A DNA stretch of 64,000 nt from Devosia sp. 2618 (GCF_040546815.1 NZ_JBEPOO010000001.1:4154001-4218000), one strand, 5' to 3'. Counted from the stretch's first letter, positions 8,046 to 16,156 are shown. Translations and numbers: made by a program. The notes: generated from the sequence alone by a model not told the origin.

Positions 8046-8700
8046 GGATCACCAACTCGCCCTTGCTGAGCAACATGCGGGGATAGCTGAACTTGTCGAG
8101 CAGCGGCAGTTCGTGGGTCGCGAGAATAATGGTGGTGCCCAGGGTGCGGTTGAGCTCGGCAAACAGGTGCACGAGGCGGCTCGAGAGGTCCGGATCGACA
8201 TTGCCCGTGGGCTCGTCGGCCAGCAGCACCTTTGGGCGCGCAATCACGGCGCGGGCAATGGCGGCACGCTGTTTTTCGCCACCTGAAAGCAGCGATGGCG
8301 GCGCGTTCATGCGCTCGCCCAGGCCAACCCATTCGAGCAGTTCGGTGACGTTGGGTCGATATTCACTCTCGGCCTGCCCGAGCACGCGCAGCGGCAGGGC
8401 GACATTTTCAAAGGTCGTCAGGTGGTCGAGAAGACGAAATTCCTGAAACACGATCCCGATATGGCGTCGCATCTGCAGCAGCCGATCCTGGGTCAGATTG
8501 GTCACGTCCTCGCCGAACATGGTGACCTGGCCACGCGATGGTTTGAGCGACAGCAGCAACAGGCGCAGCAGGCTGGTTTTGCCTGCGCCCGATGGGCCGG
8601 TGAGGAAATGGAATGAGCCGGGTTCGACCGAAAAGGTCAGGTCTCGCAGAATTTCGGGACCATTGCCGTAACGCAGGCCGACATTGGAAAACTCGATCAA
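8038..8700 (-). CDS. ftsE: Cell division ATP-binding protein FtsE
   Basis: ABC ATPase subunit of FtsEX. Walker A is GPSGAGKTS, the Q-loop region is GIVFQEFRLLDHLT, the signature is LSGGEKQRAAIARAV, Walker B is VLLADEPTGNVD, and the switch His is in ATHEL. I take the TTG at 8700 (LIEFSNVGLRYGNGPEIL) as the start. GGGGAG lies 9 bases upstream, and the protein then matches the usual 220-residue length, whereas the frame continues open to 8778 without a better site. It is divergent from the zinc-ribbon/cpdR operon across about 200 bp. Confidence 0.92.
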   Translation of the reverse strand: MIEFSNVGLRYGNGPEILRDLTFSVEPGSFHFLTGPSGAGKTSLLRLLLLSLKPSRGQVTMFGEDVTNLTQDRLLQMRRHIGIVFQEFRLLDHLTTFENVALPLRVLGQAESEYRPNVTELLEWVGLGERMNAPPSLLSGGEKQRAAIARAVIARPKVLLADEPTGNVDPDLSSRLVHLFAELNRTLGTTIILATHELPLLDKFSYPRMLLSKGELVIHD

Positions 8701-8905
8701 GAACGCTGGCTCCCCAATTAGTCCGCAACGACGCGAATCAAATGTTGCACGCATCATAACAGTCGGGCGCGCCACCACGGTCCTTACGTCGATGATAGGG
8801 GCACAAATGTGGTGGATTGCCGGGACGTGGCGGAGAGTTTGAGGAGTTTTAACCTAGCACCGCTACATTCGGGGACTGCCCATTCGTCTTTTTTTGTCTG
8901 GCTCA

Positions 8906-9826
8906 ATGATCATTACCTGCCCACATTGCCAGACGAAGTACCAGGTGAGCTACGAAGCCATCGGGTCGGCTGGTCGAAAGGTGCAGTGCGCCCATTGCCA
9001 GCAGGCCTGGCAACAACGCCCCATGGCCCGGGATAAATCGACCGTCGACGAGATAAAAGCCTTCGAAGCCATCGTGGAAGATGGCCTCGATGAGGTGATG
9101 GAGCAGGAAGAGCGCGAGGTCGCCGCCGAGACGGCCAAGACCGTCAAGAAAACCGAGGCGCAGGAAAAATGGGATCAGGAAGTCGCGCGCGACACTGATT
9201 CGACCATTGCCGGTAAGGTTGATCCCGCCGTCATCCGCAATCGCCAGCGCGCTTTCAAGCAGCGCAAGGAAGCCATGGAGGCGCATCTGCCTCTGGCCCG
9301 CATGCGGCGCGGCCTGCGCTGGGTTGGCGCGCTGCTGCTGATTGGCGTGCTCGGCACAGCCTATTTCGGTCGGGTACAGGTGGTTGAGCAGTTCCCCGCC
9401 ATGGCCGGTCTTTATCAATCGGTGGGCCTTGGCGTGAACGTCGTCGGCCTCGATTTTTCCGACGTGACGACGCTGCACACGACGCGCGACGGCAAGGACC
9501 TGCTGATCGTCTCGGCCCAGATCGTCGGGCTGATGCCCGATCCGGTGCATGTGCCGGCCGTGGTGGTGACGCTGCTCGGCGCCGATGGCAACAGCCTTTA
9601 CGAGTGGAGCGTGGTGCCAGCCGTGCGCGATCTGATGGGGGGCGAGCGGGCGACGTTCAACACCCAGCTGGCGCTGCCGCCCGGACCTGCCGAACGCGTC
9701 CGCCTGAGTTTTGCCAATGGGCAGAAACAACGAACAACAACAACCGATGGTGCCGTTACGGCGAAAGCCGTCGATCCCGTGGCGCAGAGTGCGCCACCAG
9801 ACCATTCTAGCCCGGAGCACCATTGA
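8906..9826 (+). CDS. Zinc-ribbon (MJ0042-type) single-pass membrane protein
   Basis: About 306 residues. The N-terminus is a zinc ribbon, MIITCPHCQTKYQV...VQCAHCQQAWQ, with CxxC pairs at about residues 5-8 and 28-31, as in the MJ0042/zinc_ribbon families. A charged, coiled-coil-like stretch (about 45-125, rich in E, K and Q) precedes a transmembrane helix (about 136-156, GLRWVGALLLIGVLGTAYFG). The C-terminal DUF3426-like beta domain (about 180-280, LIVSAQIVGLMPDPVHVPAVVVTLL) is probably periplasmic. A TTG at 8894 is an alternative start. Its stop overlaps the cpdR start (TGATG at 9824-9828). The function is unknown. The linkage to cpdR and ftsE suggests a cell-cycle or envelope role, which is inference. 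Confidence 0.85.
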   Translation: MIITCPHCQTKYQVSYEAIGSAGRKVQCAHCQQAWQQRPMARDKSTVDEIKAFEAIVEDGLDEVMEQEEREVAAETAKTVKKTEAQEKWDQEVARDTDSTIAGKVDPAVIRNRQRAFKQRKEAMEAHLPLARMRRGLRWVGALLLIGVLGTAYFGRVQVVEQFPAMAGLYQSVGLGVNVVGLDFSDVTTLHTTRDGKDLLIVSAQIVGLMPDPVHVPAVVVTLLGADGNSLYEWSVVPAVRDLMGGERATFNTQLALPPGPAERVRLSFANGQKQRTTTTDGAVTAKAVDPVAQSAPPDHSSPEHH

Positions 9827-10242
9827 TGGCCCGTATTCTGGTTGCCGAAGACGATCCATCGGTGCGCGCCTTCGTGGTGAGCGCCCTGACGATGAAAGGG
9901 CACGAAGTCGTCGCCGAAGAAGATGGCGGGCTCGCTGCCGAGACGGTCGACGCCGAGAACGGGCGTTTCGATCTGATGCTCAGCGACATCAAGATGCCCA
10001 TCATGGATGGCATCGGGCTGGCGCTGCATGTCGCCGCCAAGTTCCCCGATATCATCATCGTGCTGATGACGGGCTTTGCCGACCAGCGTGAGCGCGCGCA
10101 TGGGCTCGATGCGCTGATCTATGACGTGATCGTCAAGCCGTTCACGCTGATGGATCTGCTGACCAAAATCGACGATGCGCTTGAGGGTAAGCCCGTGGAA
10201 GTCGTGTCGCTCGGGCGGCAGGCGCGGGCGGGCGAGCAGTAG
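9826..10242 (+). CDS. cpdR: Single-domain response regulator CpdR
   Basis: A 138-residue stand-alone receiver domain. In Caulobacter and Sinorhizobium unphosphorylated CpdR recruits ClpXP to the pole for timed degradation of substrates such as CtrA regulators. Visible residues are the acidic pair D9/D10, phospho-acceptor D54 in LMLSDIKMPIMDGI, a T/S in LMTGFADQRERAHGLDAL and the lysine of VIVKPFT. The ADQRERAHGLDALIYDVIVKPF stretch is the CpdR hallmark. The ATG at 9826 overlaps the upstream stop, and GGAG lies 9 bases before it. Upstream coupling to the zinc-ribbon gene and divergence from ftsE match the Hyphomicrobiales arrangement as I recall it. Confidence 0.9.
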   Translation: MARILVAEDDPSVRAFVVSALTMKGHEVVAEEDGGLAAETVDAENGRFDLMLSDIKMPIMDGIGLALHVAAKFPDIIIVLMTGFADQRERAHGLDALIYDVIVKPFTLMDLLTKIDDALEGKPVEVVSLGRQARAGEQ

Positions 10243-10290
10243 GGTTTTGCTGCTTTATGATGGCGCCATGGTGCCAAGGTCACAGAACGG

Positions 10291-10409
10291 TCCCCTCGCC
10301 CCTCAGGGGAGAGGGCTAGGGTGAGGGGTGAAGCCTCTCGGCTCCAGCACCACGCCTGACCCCCTCACCCGACCCTGCGGGTCGACCTCTCCCCTCAGGG
10401 GCGAGGTGA
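10291..10409. repeat. PAL-B inverted repeat, copy 1
   Basis: Paired arms of the type CCCCTCGCCCCTCAGGGGAGAGGG...GTGAGGGG and CCCCTCACCC...CCTCTCCCCTCAGGGGCGAGG enclose about 35 bp. It lies in the 199-bp convergent junction between cpdR and lysA, where I see nothing else. Confidence 0.85.
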
Positions 10410-10441
10410 AAATCGCGCCGAATTTGAACCAAGATCTAGCG

Positions 10442-11701
10442 TCACACCCAGTCCGGAACGCTATCCAACCCAATCAACTCATCAATCGACTTGCGCGGCC
10501 GGATGACGTGGAATTTCTCCCCATCCACCAGCACTTCCGGGATCAGGGCCCGTGAATTGTAGGTCGATGCCATCACGGCGCCATAGGCGCCAGCGCTCAT
10601 CACTGCCAGCAGGTCGCCTTCCTTGACGCCAGGCATGGTGCGGGCCTTGGCGAGGTAATCGCCCGTCTCGCAGACCGGGCCCACGATGTCGGCGGTGATC
10701 GGGGCAAGGTTGGAGTGATTGACCGGCACCACATCGTGGTGGGCTTCATAGAGCGTGGGGCGGATCAGATCGTTCATCGCCGCATCGACGATGACGAAAT
10801 TGGTGCCGCCTTCCTTCACATATTCGACCTTGGTGACGAGGATGCCGGCATTGCCAACCAGCAGGCGGCCAGGCTCGATAACAAGCGTCACGCCGAGCTG
10901 GCCGACCTTGTCGCGCACAACAGCCGCATAGGCGGTGGGCAGCGGCGGCGCGGCTTCATCGACATTGTAGGGAATGCCAAGGCCGCCGCCGACATCGACG
11001 TGCTTGATATTGTGGCCATCGGCACGGAGCGAGGTGACCAGTTCGGCCATCAGGCCAAAGGCGTTGCCGAAGGGTTCGAGATCGGTGATCTGGCTGCCGA
11101 TATGCATGTCGACGCCCACGGCCTCGACATTGGGCAACTCGGCGATGCGGCGGTAGACTTCGCGGGCGCGGGCATAGGGAATGCCGAACTTGTTCTCGGC
11201 CTTGCCGGTCGAAATCTTGGCATGGGTGCGGGCGTCGACGTCGGGGTTGATACGGACCGACACCTTGGCGGTCAGGCCCATATCGGCCGCAACCATCGAC
11301 AGGCGTTCCAGCTCGGGTTCGCTCTCGACGTTAAAGCACTTGATGCCGACTTCGAGACCCCGGCGCATTTCGCCGATGGTCTTGGCGACGCCCGAAAACA
11401 CGATCATCTCGGGCTTGATGCCAGCGGCCAGCGCGCGTTCCAGCTCGCCGCCAGATACAACGTCAGCGCCGGCACCTTCCGATGCCATGAGCTTAAGCAC
11501 AGCCTGATTGGAATTGGCCTTCATCGCATAGGCCAGCAGCGTCGGGATGCCCTCAAACGCCGCCTTCACTACCCGTACGTGGCGGCGCAGCGTGGCGCTG
11601 GAATAGACATAAAACGGCGTGCCCACCTTGGCGGCGAGATCGTTGAGATTGACGTCCTCGGCAAACAGAGTGTCGCCGCGATGTTCGAAATGGTGGACCA
11701 A
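10442..11701 (-). CDS. lysA: Diaminopimelate decarboxylase
   Basis: PLP-dependent fold-III decarboxylase catalysing the last step of lysine synthesis (meso-diaminopimelate to L-lysine). In the 419 residues the PLP lysine sits in YAMKANSN (about residue 61). Other marks are HIGSQI, the glycine-rich phosphate site VDVGGGLGIPY, EPGR, and the substrate-site cysteine CETGDYLA toward the C-terminus. The start is a TTG at 11701, preceded by AAGGA six bases upstream. It follows a ChaC-like gene and argH on the same strand. Other Hyphomicrobiales usually have argH then lysA close together, so the ChaC-like gene and PAL-B/PAL-D repeats look inserted into that arrangement. Confidence 0.94.
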   Translation of the reverse strand: MVHHFEHRGDTLFAEDVNLNDLAAKVGTPFYVYSSATLRRHVRVVKAAFEGIPTLLAYAMKANSNQAVLKLMASEGAGADVVSGGELERALAAGIKPEMIVFSGVAKTIGEMRRGLEVGIKCFNVESEPELERLSMVAADMGLTAKVSVRINPDVDARTHAKISTGKAENKFGIPYARAREVYRRIAELPNVEAVGVDMHIGSQITDLEPFGNAFGLMAELVTSLRADGHNIKHVDVGGGLGIPYNVDEAAPPLPTAYAAVVRDKVGQLGVTLVIEPGRLLVGNAGILVTKVEYVKEGGTNFVIVDAAMNDLIRPTLYEAHHDVVPVNHSNLAPITADIVGPVCETGDYLAKARTMPGVKEGDLLAVMSAGAYGAVMASTYNSRALIPEVLVDGEKFHVIRPRKSIDELIGLDSVPDWV

Positions 11702-11713
11702 GGCAATTCCTTT

Positions 11714-11899
11714 CTTCCCCTCTCCCCTTGTGGGAGAGGGTGCCCGAAGGGCGGGTGAGGGGCTTTGTTTACCCCGGCCATTCGAGCGTAGCTCTCGTGG
11801 CCTTCTTGCCTAAAATTGCTCCACCGGAGCAATTTTTATGGCGCGAAGCCCCCTCATCCGGCGCTATCGCGCCACCTTCTCCCACGAGGGGAGAAGGGG
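11714..11899. repeat. PAL-B inverted repeat, copy 2, with a PAL-D element in its loop
   Basis: The left arm 11714-11762 is CCCCTCTCCCCTTGTGGGAG... and the right arm 11850-11899 is the CCCCTCATCC...CTTCTCCCACGAGGGGAGAAGGGG type. The 60-bp segment 11776-11838 between them matches a separate repeat family (PAL-D), so this is a composite. It occupies the 241-bp gap between the second ChaC-like gene and lysA. Confidence 0.85.
11776..11838 (+). repeat. PAL-D hairpin element, copy 1
   Basis: The GGCCATTCGAGCGTAGCTCTCGTGGCC arm is followed by CCTAAAAT and a perfect hairpin AAAATTGCTCC-ACC-GGAGCAATTTT. It is nested in PAL-B copy 2. Related elements are at 12736 and 52331. Confidence 0.8.
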
Positions 11900-11942
11900 A
11901 CTCGGTGATCTAAACCGATGGCGCCAAAAACGAAAGCAAGAC

Positions 11943-12662
11943 TTAGCGATCCGGCTCATAAGCGGCTTCAATGCGGTCGGCGACCAGCGATTGGAGCTCC
12001 CAAAGATGCGGATCGTGGATGCCCATCTCTTCGAGGTGGCTGACCGTCGCATAGAGATATTCGGCCATCGAGCCGCGCGAGCCGACGGCCTTGGCCAGTA
12101 CGCTCGCCACGTCTTCCACCGACAGCCCCGAGACATAGCGCCCCGAATTGCGGTCGATGCAAAAGGTGATGGCACGGATGATGCGGTCGCCGCTTTTGAC
12201 GTTGACCCAGCGCGGTGGAAAGGGCGAGGGCTTCCAGCCCATTTCGCGCTCGAACAGCTGGGTGAGTGACTCAGCGATCTTGCCGGGCGGCAGGCGATAG
12301 AGCACGCCATTGCAAGCGCCGCCGCGATCGAGCGCCAGCATCAGGCCGGGATTTTCGTCACTACCCCGAAAGCGGTTGTTCCAGCCCAGGCAAAACGAGC
12401 GGTGCCAGCCACGCACCAGGCCCTTGCGCATTTCCACATAGTCGCAGGCCGGTTTCCAGATCAGCGAACCATAGGCAAAGATCCAGACCTCTTCCTGCTC
12501 GGGTGTGGGGCCCAGAAATTCGGTAATGGTGCGGTCGTAGTCGGCTTGGGTCGATGGCTGCATGCCCTCGGGCGGCGGGGGCATATCCTCATCGGGATTG
12601 GGTGGCTGCAAATAGCCGACATGGCGCTCGGTGAGGCGCATCTGTCGGGATGGTCTGGGCAT
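11943..12662 (-). CDS. Gamma-glutamylcyclotransferase, ChaC-like (copy 2)
   Basis: A 239-residue ChaC-family protein beginning at the ATG at 12662 (MPRPSRQMRLTERHVG), which has GGGAG seven bases upstream. A further in-frame ATG eight codons earlier lacks such a site. It has a proline-rich 50-residue leader before the binding signature IFAYGSLIWKP, then RGWHRSFCLGWNNRFRG, LALDRGGACNGVLYRL and the catalytic-glutamate region LFEREMGW. It is closer to the longer bacterial ChaC type than copy 1. The predicted reaction is release of 5-oxoproline from glutathione or other gamma-glutamyl amines. It lies between argH and lysA on the same strand. Confidence 0.85.
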   Translation of the reverse strand: MPRPSRQMRLTERHVGYLQPPNPDEDMPPPPEGMQPSTQADYDRTITEFLGPTPEQEEVWIFAYGSLIWKPACDYVEMRKGLVRGWHRSFCLGWNNRFRGSDENPGLMLALDRGGACNGVLYRLPPGKIAESLTQLFEREMGWKPSPFPPRWVNVKSGDRIIRAITFCIDRNSGRYVSGLSVEDVASVLAKAVGSRGSMAEYLYATVSHLEEMGIHDPHLWELQSLVADRIEAAYEPDR

Positions 12663-12735
12663 GCAGCGGTCTCCCTGGCGGCGCATGGCGCCGGATGAGG
12701 CATTGATCTGGACGTTGCAGCCAAATCAACGTGAA

Positions 12736-12799
12736 GGCCATTCGAGCATAGCTCTCATAGCCTTCTCATCTAAAATCGACCCAAGGGAAGGATTTTACC
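12736..12799 (+). repeat. PAL-D hairpin element, copy 2
   Basis: GGCCATTCGAGCATAGCTCTCATAGCC is followed by CTTCTCATCTAAAATCGACCC-AA-GGGAAGGATTTTACC. The arm and AAAAT/ATTTT flanks match copy 1, while the stem between them differs and carries mismatches. It stands alone in the 157-bp gap between argH and the ChaC-like gene. Confidence 0.75.
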
Positions 12800-12819
12800 T
12801 CAAGCGACCGGTTTGCAGG

Positions 12820-14268
12820 TCATTCGACCCCGCCGTCGCCATGCCCGCCATGTTTCTTTTTACCCAGCGGCTTTGGCTCGTGTGCCTTGCCGGTCAGTGC
12901 GGTCTTCCAGCGGGCGGCCTGGGCCAGAACGTTGATTGGCGCGGTGCCGCCATAGGACTTGCGGGCGGCAACAGATGCCTCGACCGTCAGCACCTTGTGG
13001 ACGCGGCTATCGATGCGCTCGTCGACCGACTTGAAGTCCTCGATGGTGAGGCCTTCCAGCCCGCAATTCTTCTTTTCGGCAACCGCCACGATCTGTCCGG
13101 TAATGTGGTGGGCGTCGCGGAAGGGGATGTTGAGCTCGCGCACCAGCCAGTCGGCAATGTCGGTGGCAGTCGAAAAGCCAGCCGCGGCCGAAACGCGCAT
13201 GCGCTCGTGGTTCGCCGTCATGTCGCCGACCATGCCGGTCATCGCCGCCAGCGACAGCGACAGGGAATCGAGCGCGTCGAAGGCGACTTCCTTGTCTTCC
13301 TGCATATCCTTGGAATAGGCGAGCGGCAGGCCCTTCATCACGACGATCAGGCTGGTCAGTGCACCGACGATGCGGCCGATCTTGGCGCGCACCAGTTCGG
13401 CGGCGTCAGGATTGCGCTTCTGCGGCATGATCGAGCTGCCGGTGGTAAACTTGTCGGAGAGGCGCACAAAGCCGAACTGCGCCGAGCTCCAGATCACCAT
13501 TTCCTCGGCAAAGCGCGACAGATGCATGGCGCAGATCGACGCGGCAGCCAGCGTTTCCAAAATGAAATCGCGATCTGACACGGCATCGAGCGAATTGGCG
13601 GTCGGGCGGTCAAAGCCCAGCTTTTCGGCCGTCATGTAGCGGTCGATGGGGTAGGGGGTGCCGGCAAGAGCAGCCGAGCCCAGCGGGCTTTCATTGAGGC
13701 GCTTGCGCGCATCAGCGAGGCGACCCGCATCGCGGCCAAGCATTTCGACATAGGCCAGCAGATGATGGCCAAAGGTCACCGGCTGGGCGCTTTGCAGATG
13801 CGTAAAGCCGGGCATGATGGTCTCGGCTTCTTCCTCGGCCTTGGTGACCAAAGCGAGCTGCAGCGTCTGAACCTGGATCACCAGCGTATCGATGGTGTCG
13901 CGGACATAGAGCTTGAAATCGGTCGCGACCTGATCGTTGCGCGAGCGTGCGGTATGCAGGCGCCCCGCAGCATCGCCGATCTTTTCGCGTAGGCGGGATT
14001 CGACATTCATGTGAATGTCTTCGAGCGCCCGCGAGAACGTGAAGGTGCCGCCCTCGATTTCGGCTAGCACCTCGTTTAGACCGGCAACAATGGCGTCGCG
14101 GTCTTCATGCGTCAGAATGCCCGTCTCGGCGAGCATTGTGGCATGGGCTATCGATCCTGCAATATCCTGGCGGAACAGGCGTTGATCGAATCCGATCGAC
14201 GCGTTGATTTCCTCCATGATGGCGTCGGGTCCGGTAGCAAACCGTCCGCCCCACATCTTATTGCTCAT
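12820..14268 (-). CDS. argH: Argininosuccinate lyase
   Basis: Final enzyme of arginine synthesis, cleaving argininosuccinate to arginine and fumarate. About 482 residues from the ATG at 14268 ([14 protein letters not shown]). The frame stays open upstream but without family similarity. Visible motifs are [36 protein letters not shown] and the flexible-loop signature [12 protein letters not shown] near residue 281, which carries the catalytic serine. The C-terminus has an unusual lysine/glycine/histidine-rich tail ([13 protein letters not shown]) of about 15 residues. It is divergent from the tlpA-like gene with only 21 bp between the start codons. Confidence 0.95.
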   Translation of the reverse strand: MSNKMWGGRFATGPDAIMEEINASIGFDQRLFRQDIAGSIAHATMLAETGILTHEDRDAIVAGLNEVLAEIEGGTFTFSRALEDIHMNVESRLREKIGDAAGRLHTARSRNDQVATDFKLYVRDTIDTLVIQVQTLQLALVTKAEEEAETIMPGFTHLQSAQPVTFGHHLLAYVEMLGRDAGRLADARKRLNESPLGSAALAGTPYPIDRYMTAEKLGFDRPTANSLDAVSDRDFILETLAAASICAMHLSRFAEEMVIWSSAQFGFVRLSDKFTTGSSIMPQKRNPDAAELVRAKIGRIVGALTSLIVVMKGLPLAYSKDMQEDKEVAFDALDSLSLSLAAMTGMVGDMTANHERMRVSAAAGFSTATDIADWLVRELNIPFRDAHHITGQIVAVAEKKNCGLEGLTIEDFKSVDERIDSRVHKVLTVEASVAARKSYGGTAPINVLAQAARWKTALTGKAHEPKPLGKKKHGGHGDGGVE

Positions 14269-14289
14269 CGAATACCTCGGAGAATGTCT

Positions 14290-14952
14290 ATGACCGATAC
14301 GCACGCGCCCCGCCCTGGAGCTTCGAGCCGCGTCCGGCTGGCGATTGTCCTGGGGTTGGCGGGATTGGGCGTAGCTATAGCGGCGTGGGTGTGGCTCGGC
14401 AATGCCAGTCAGGCCAAGGAATGCCCGGTCCAGGAACAAGCGGCGGCCCTGATCGACGCGGCGGCCAAGGGTGAACTGGCCGCACTCAACGGCACCGGTG
14501 AAGGGCGCGGCTACGCGACCATGGCGTTCAAGGATGCCGCTGGCACCGACATGACCATCGGCGATTTCAAGGGTAAGGCGCTGCTGGTCAATTTCTGGGC
14601 AAGCTGGTGCGTGCCATGTCGCGAAGAAATGCCGGCGCTCGATGCGCTCGCCACCAAATACAATTCCGACGCCTTCATGGTGCTGCCGATCAATCTCGAC
14701 ATCGGCAATAGCGGCAATGAAAAAGCGCAGGGTTTCCTCGACGAAAACGACTTCGCCAACCTGCCACTCTACGCCGATAACACCTTCGCCGCCTTCGAGC
14801 GCCTCAAGCAGCAGGCCGTCGCGGTTGGTCTGCCAGCCACACTGGTACTCGACGAAAATGGCTGCGAACTCGCGGTGCTGCAGGGCCCCGCCCATTGGGA
14901 CACCCCCGATGGCGAAGCGGTCATCGAAGCCCTGATCGGCCTCAAGAGCTAA
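14290..14952 (+). CDS. tlpA: TlpA-like membrane-anchored thiol:disulfide oxidoreductase
   Basis: A 220-residue thioredoxin-fold protein facing the periplasm. An N-terminal membrane anchor (about residues 16-36) is followed by a TlpA/ResA-type domain with the active site WASWCVPC (cysteines near 107 and 110) and the cis-proline loop GLPATLVLD. TlpA reduces periplasmic cysteines, for example in copper delivery to cytochrome oxidase. An extra cysteine near 45 and another near 190 are also present. I place the start at 14290 because GGAG lies seven bases upstream; the ATG at 14284 is too close to it. It is divergent from argH, and its stop overlaps the convergent 73-aa gene (CTAA). Confidence 0.9.
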   Translation: MTDTHAPRPGASSRVRLAIVLGLAGLGVAIAAWVWLGNASQAKECPVQEQAAALIDAAAKGELAALNGTGEGRGYATMAFKDAAGTDMTIGDFKGKALLVNFWASWCVPCREEMPALDALATKYNSDAFMVLPINLDIGNSGNEKAQGFLDENDFANLPLYADNTFAAFERLKQQAVAVGLPATLVLDENGCELAVLQGPAHWDTPDGEAVIEALIGLKS

Positions 14953-15170
14953 ATCAGCCGATCCACTACGGCGCCGGTGTTGATCACTGGCGCCTCGGCT
15001 TCGCCCGTGGGGCTGAGGCCAGCTTCCTTGACCTGCTCGGCATTGCCGGCGACTTCGAGCTCCAGCCGCAATTGGGCGACTTTGGCCAATTGCGCGTCAA
15101 GGCCGGTGCCGGTGCGGTCAACGAGGCGATTGATCATGACCGATGGGGATATGCCGAGAGCGTTGCTCAT
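14949..15170 (-). CDS. Small protein of unknown function beside a YjfB-type gene
   Basis: A 73-residue soluble protein ([23 protein letters not shown]...). I recognise no family. It is hydrophilic with a predicted helix in the middle ([27 protein letters not shown]) and the similar-looking ends INRLVDR and VVDRLI. It starts 12 bases after the end of the YjfB-type gene and probably shares its operon. Its stop codon overlaps the tlpA stop antiparallel (CTAA at 14949-14952). It is supported as a gene by the tight fit with both neighbours and ordinary codon use. Confidence 0.6.
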   Translation of the reverse strand: MSNALGISPSVMINRLVDRTGTGLDAQLAKVAQLRLELEVAGNAEQVKEAGLSPTGEAEAPVINTGAVVDRLI

Positions 15171-15182
15171 CGTGCAATCTCC

Positions 15183-15365
15183 TCAGGCGAGCTTGTCGAC
15201 CTTGGCGCCCTGCCCCGGAGGGGGAGCGGAAAGAGCCGTCTGCATCAGCACGTCGAGCGTTTCGGTCTGCATCTCGTGGGCTTTTTTGAACAGCACCATC
15301 TGCATATTGGTTTGCAGCTTGGCGGAGTTCATGGCCATCATTTGCATCGAGAGATCGGTATTCAT
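15183..15365 (-). CDS. Putative motility protein, YjfB family
   Basis: A 60-residue helical protein (MNTDLSMQMMAMNSAKLQTN...) matching the YjfB_motility family in length and in the pattern of an N-terminal methionine/serine-rich part followed by QMVLFKKAHEMQTETLDVLMQ. The family is called 'putative motility protein' because members often accompany flagellar genes, and the biochemical role is unknown. No flagellar gene is present in this window. It has a good Shine-Dalgarno sequence (AGGAGG upstream of 15365) and is followed by the 73-aa gene. Confidence 0.65.
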   Translation of the reverse strand: MNTDLSMQMMAMNSAKLQTNMQMVLFKKAHEMQTETLDVLMQTALSAPPPGQGAKVDKLA

Positions 15366-15465
15366 GCCGGACCTCCTTTTGCTGACTGTCCACGCTCAAC
15401 AATAGGGCGCGGATGTAAACAAAACCTTCGGAAATCGTGGCAATTTGGTGAAATGTGACTCCAGC

Positions 15466-16149
15466 TCAGCGCCCGCCAAACAGCGCCACTTCCCGCCGTT
15501 TGAAGGTTGCTGCCAGTATCACGCCGGCGATGAAGCCACCAATATGGGCCCACCAGGCTACAGGTTCATTCGATCCGATCAGCACGTAGAAGAACTGCGT
15601 CGCGACCCAAAAACCGAGCATCCAGAAAGCTGGCACCGGCAGCGGAATGGGGATGATGATGCGGGCCAGCACGAAGACGCGGGCATGCGGATAGAGCACG
15701 ATATAGGCGCCCATGACCCCGGCTACTGCACCTGACGCGCCGATCAGCGGGCCATTGTCGTTGAAGTTGAACGCCATATGGGTGAGCGCGGCCAACACCG
15801 CACAGGCAACGTAAAACAGCAGATATTTGAAGTGCCCGAGCGCGTCCTCGATGTTGTCGCCAAACACCCAGAGGAACAGCATGTTGCTGAGCAGATGCAG
15901 CCAGTCGGCATGGAGAAACGCATAGGTGACCAGCGTTGCCCAATCGGGCAGCCATGGCACGGGCTGCGGGTAGACGTTGCGCACGACAATGGGGATCATG
16001 CCGAAGTCTATGGTGGCCTGATCGAAGGCGCCCGGCGGCAGCACCGCCTGCACGCAAAAGCACAGGATGGTGAGGCCGATCAGCCCATAATTGACGTAAG
16101 GAAACGCCACATGGCGCATCGGATTGGTGTCGTGCAGCGGCAGAAACAT
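15466..16149 (-). CDS. Rhomboid-family intramembrane serine protease
   Basis: A 227-residue polytopic membrane protein with at least six hydrophobic helices. Catalytic serine is in GASGAVAGVMGAY (about residue 139) and catalytic histidine is in WWAHIGGF (about residue 202). The usual HADWLHLLSNMLFLWVFGDNIED segment near residues 80-102 carries the conserved HxxxN oxyanion residues. Such enzymes cleave substrates within the membrane, but its substrates are unknown. It starts at 16149, seven bases after the end of the cobalamin adenosyltransferase gene, so the two are probably co-transcribed. Confidence 0.9.
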   Translation of the reverse strand: MFLPLHDTNPMRHVAFPYVNYGLIGLTILCFCVQAVLPPGAFDQATIDFGMIPIVVRNVYPQPVPWLPDWATLVTYAFLHADWLHLLSNMLFLWVFGDNIEDALGHFKYLLFYVACAVLAALTHMAFNFNDNGPLIGASGAVAGVMGAYIVLYPHARVFVLARIIIPIPLPVPAFWMLGFWVATQFFYVLIGSNEPVAWWAHIGGFIAGVILAATFKRREVALFGGR

Positions 16150-16156
16150 TAGGGGC

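Noticed and set aside
14269..14895. Upstream extension of the argH frame by about 209 residues
   Set aside because: The extension is antisense to the tlpA-like gene and has no lyase similarity; the ATG at 14268 gives a normal argH length.
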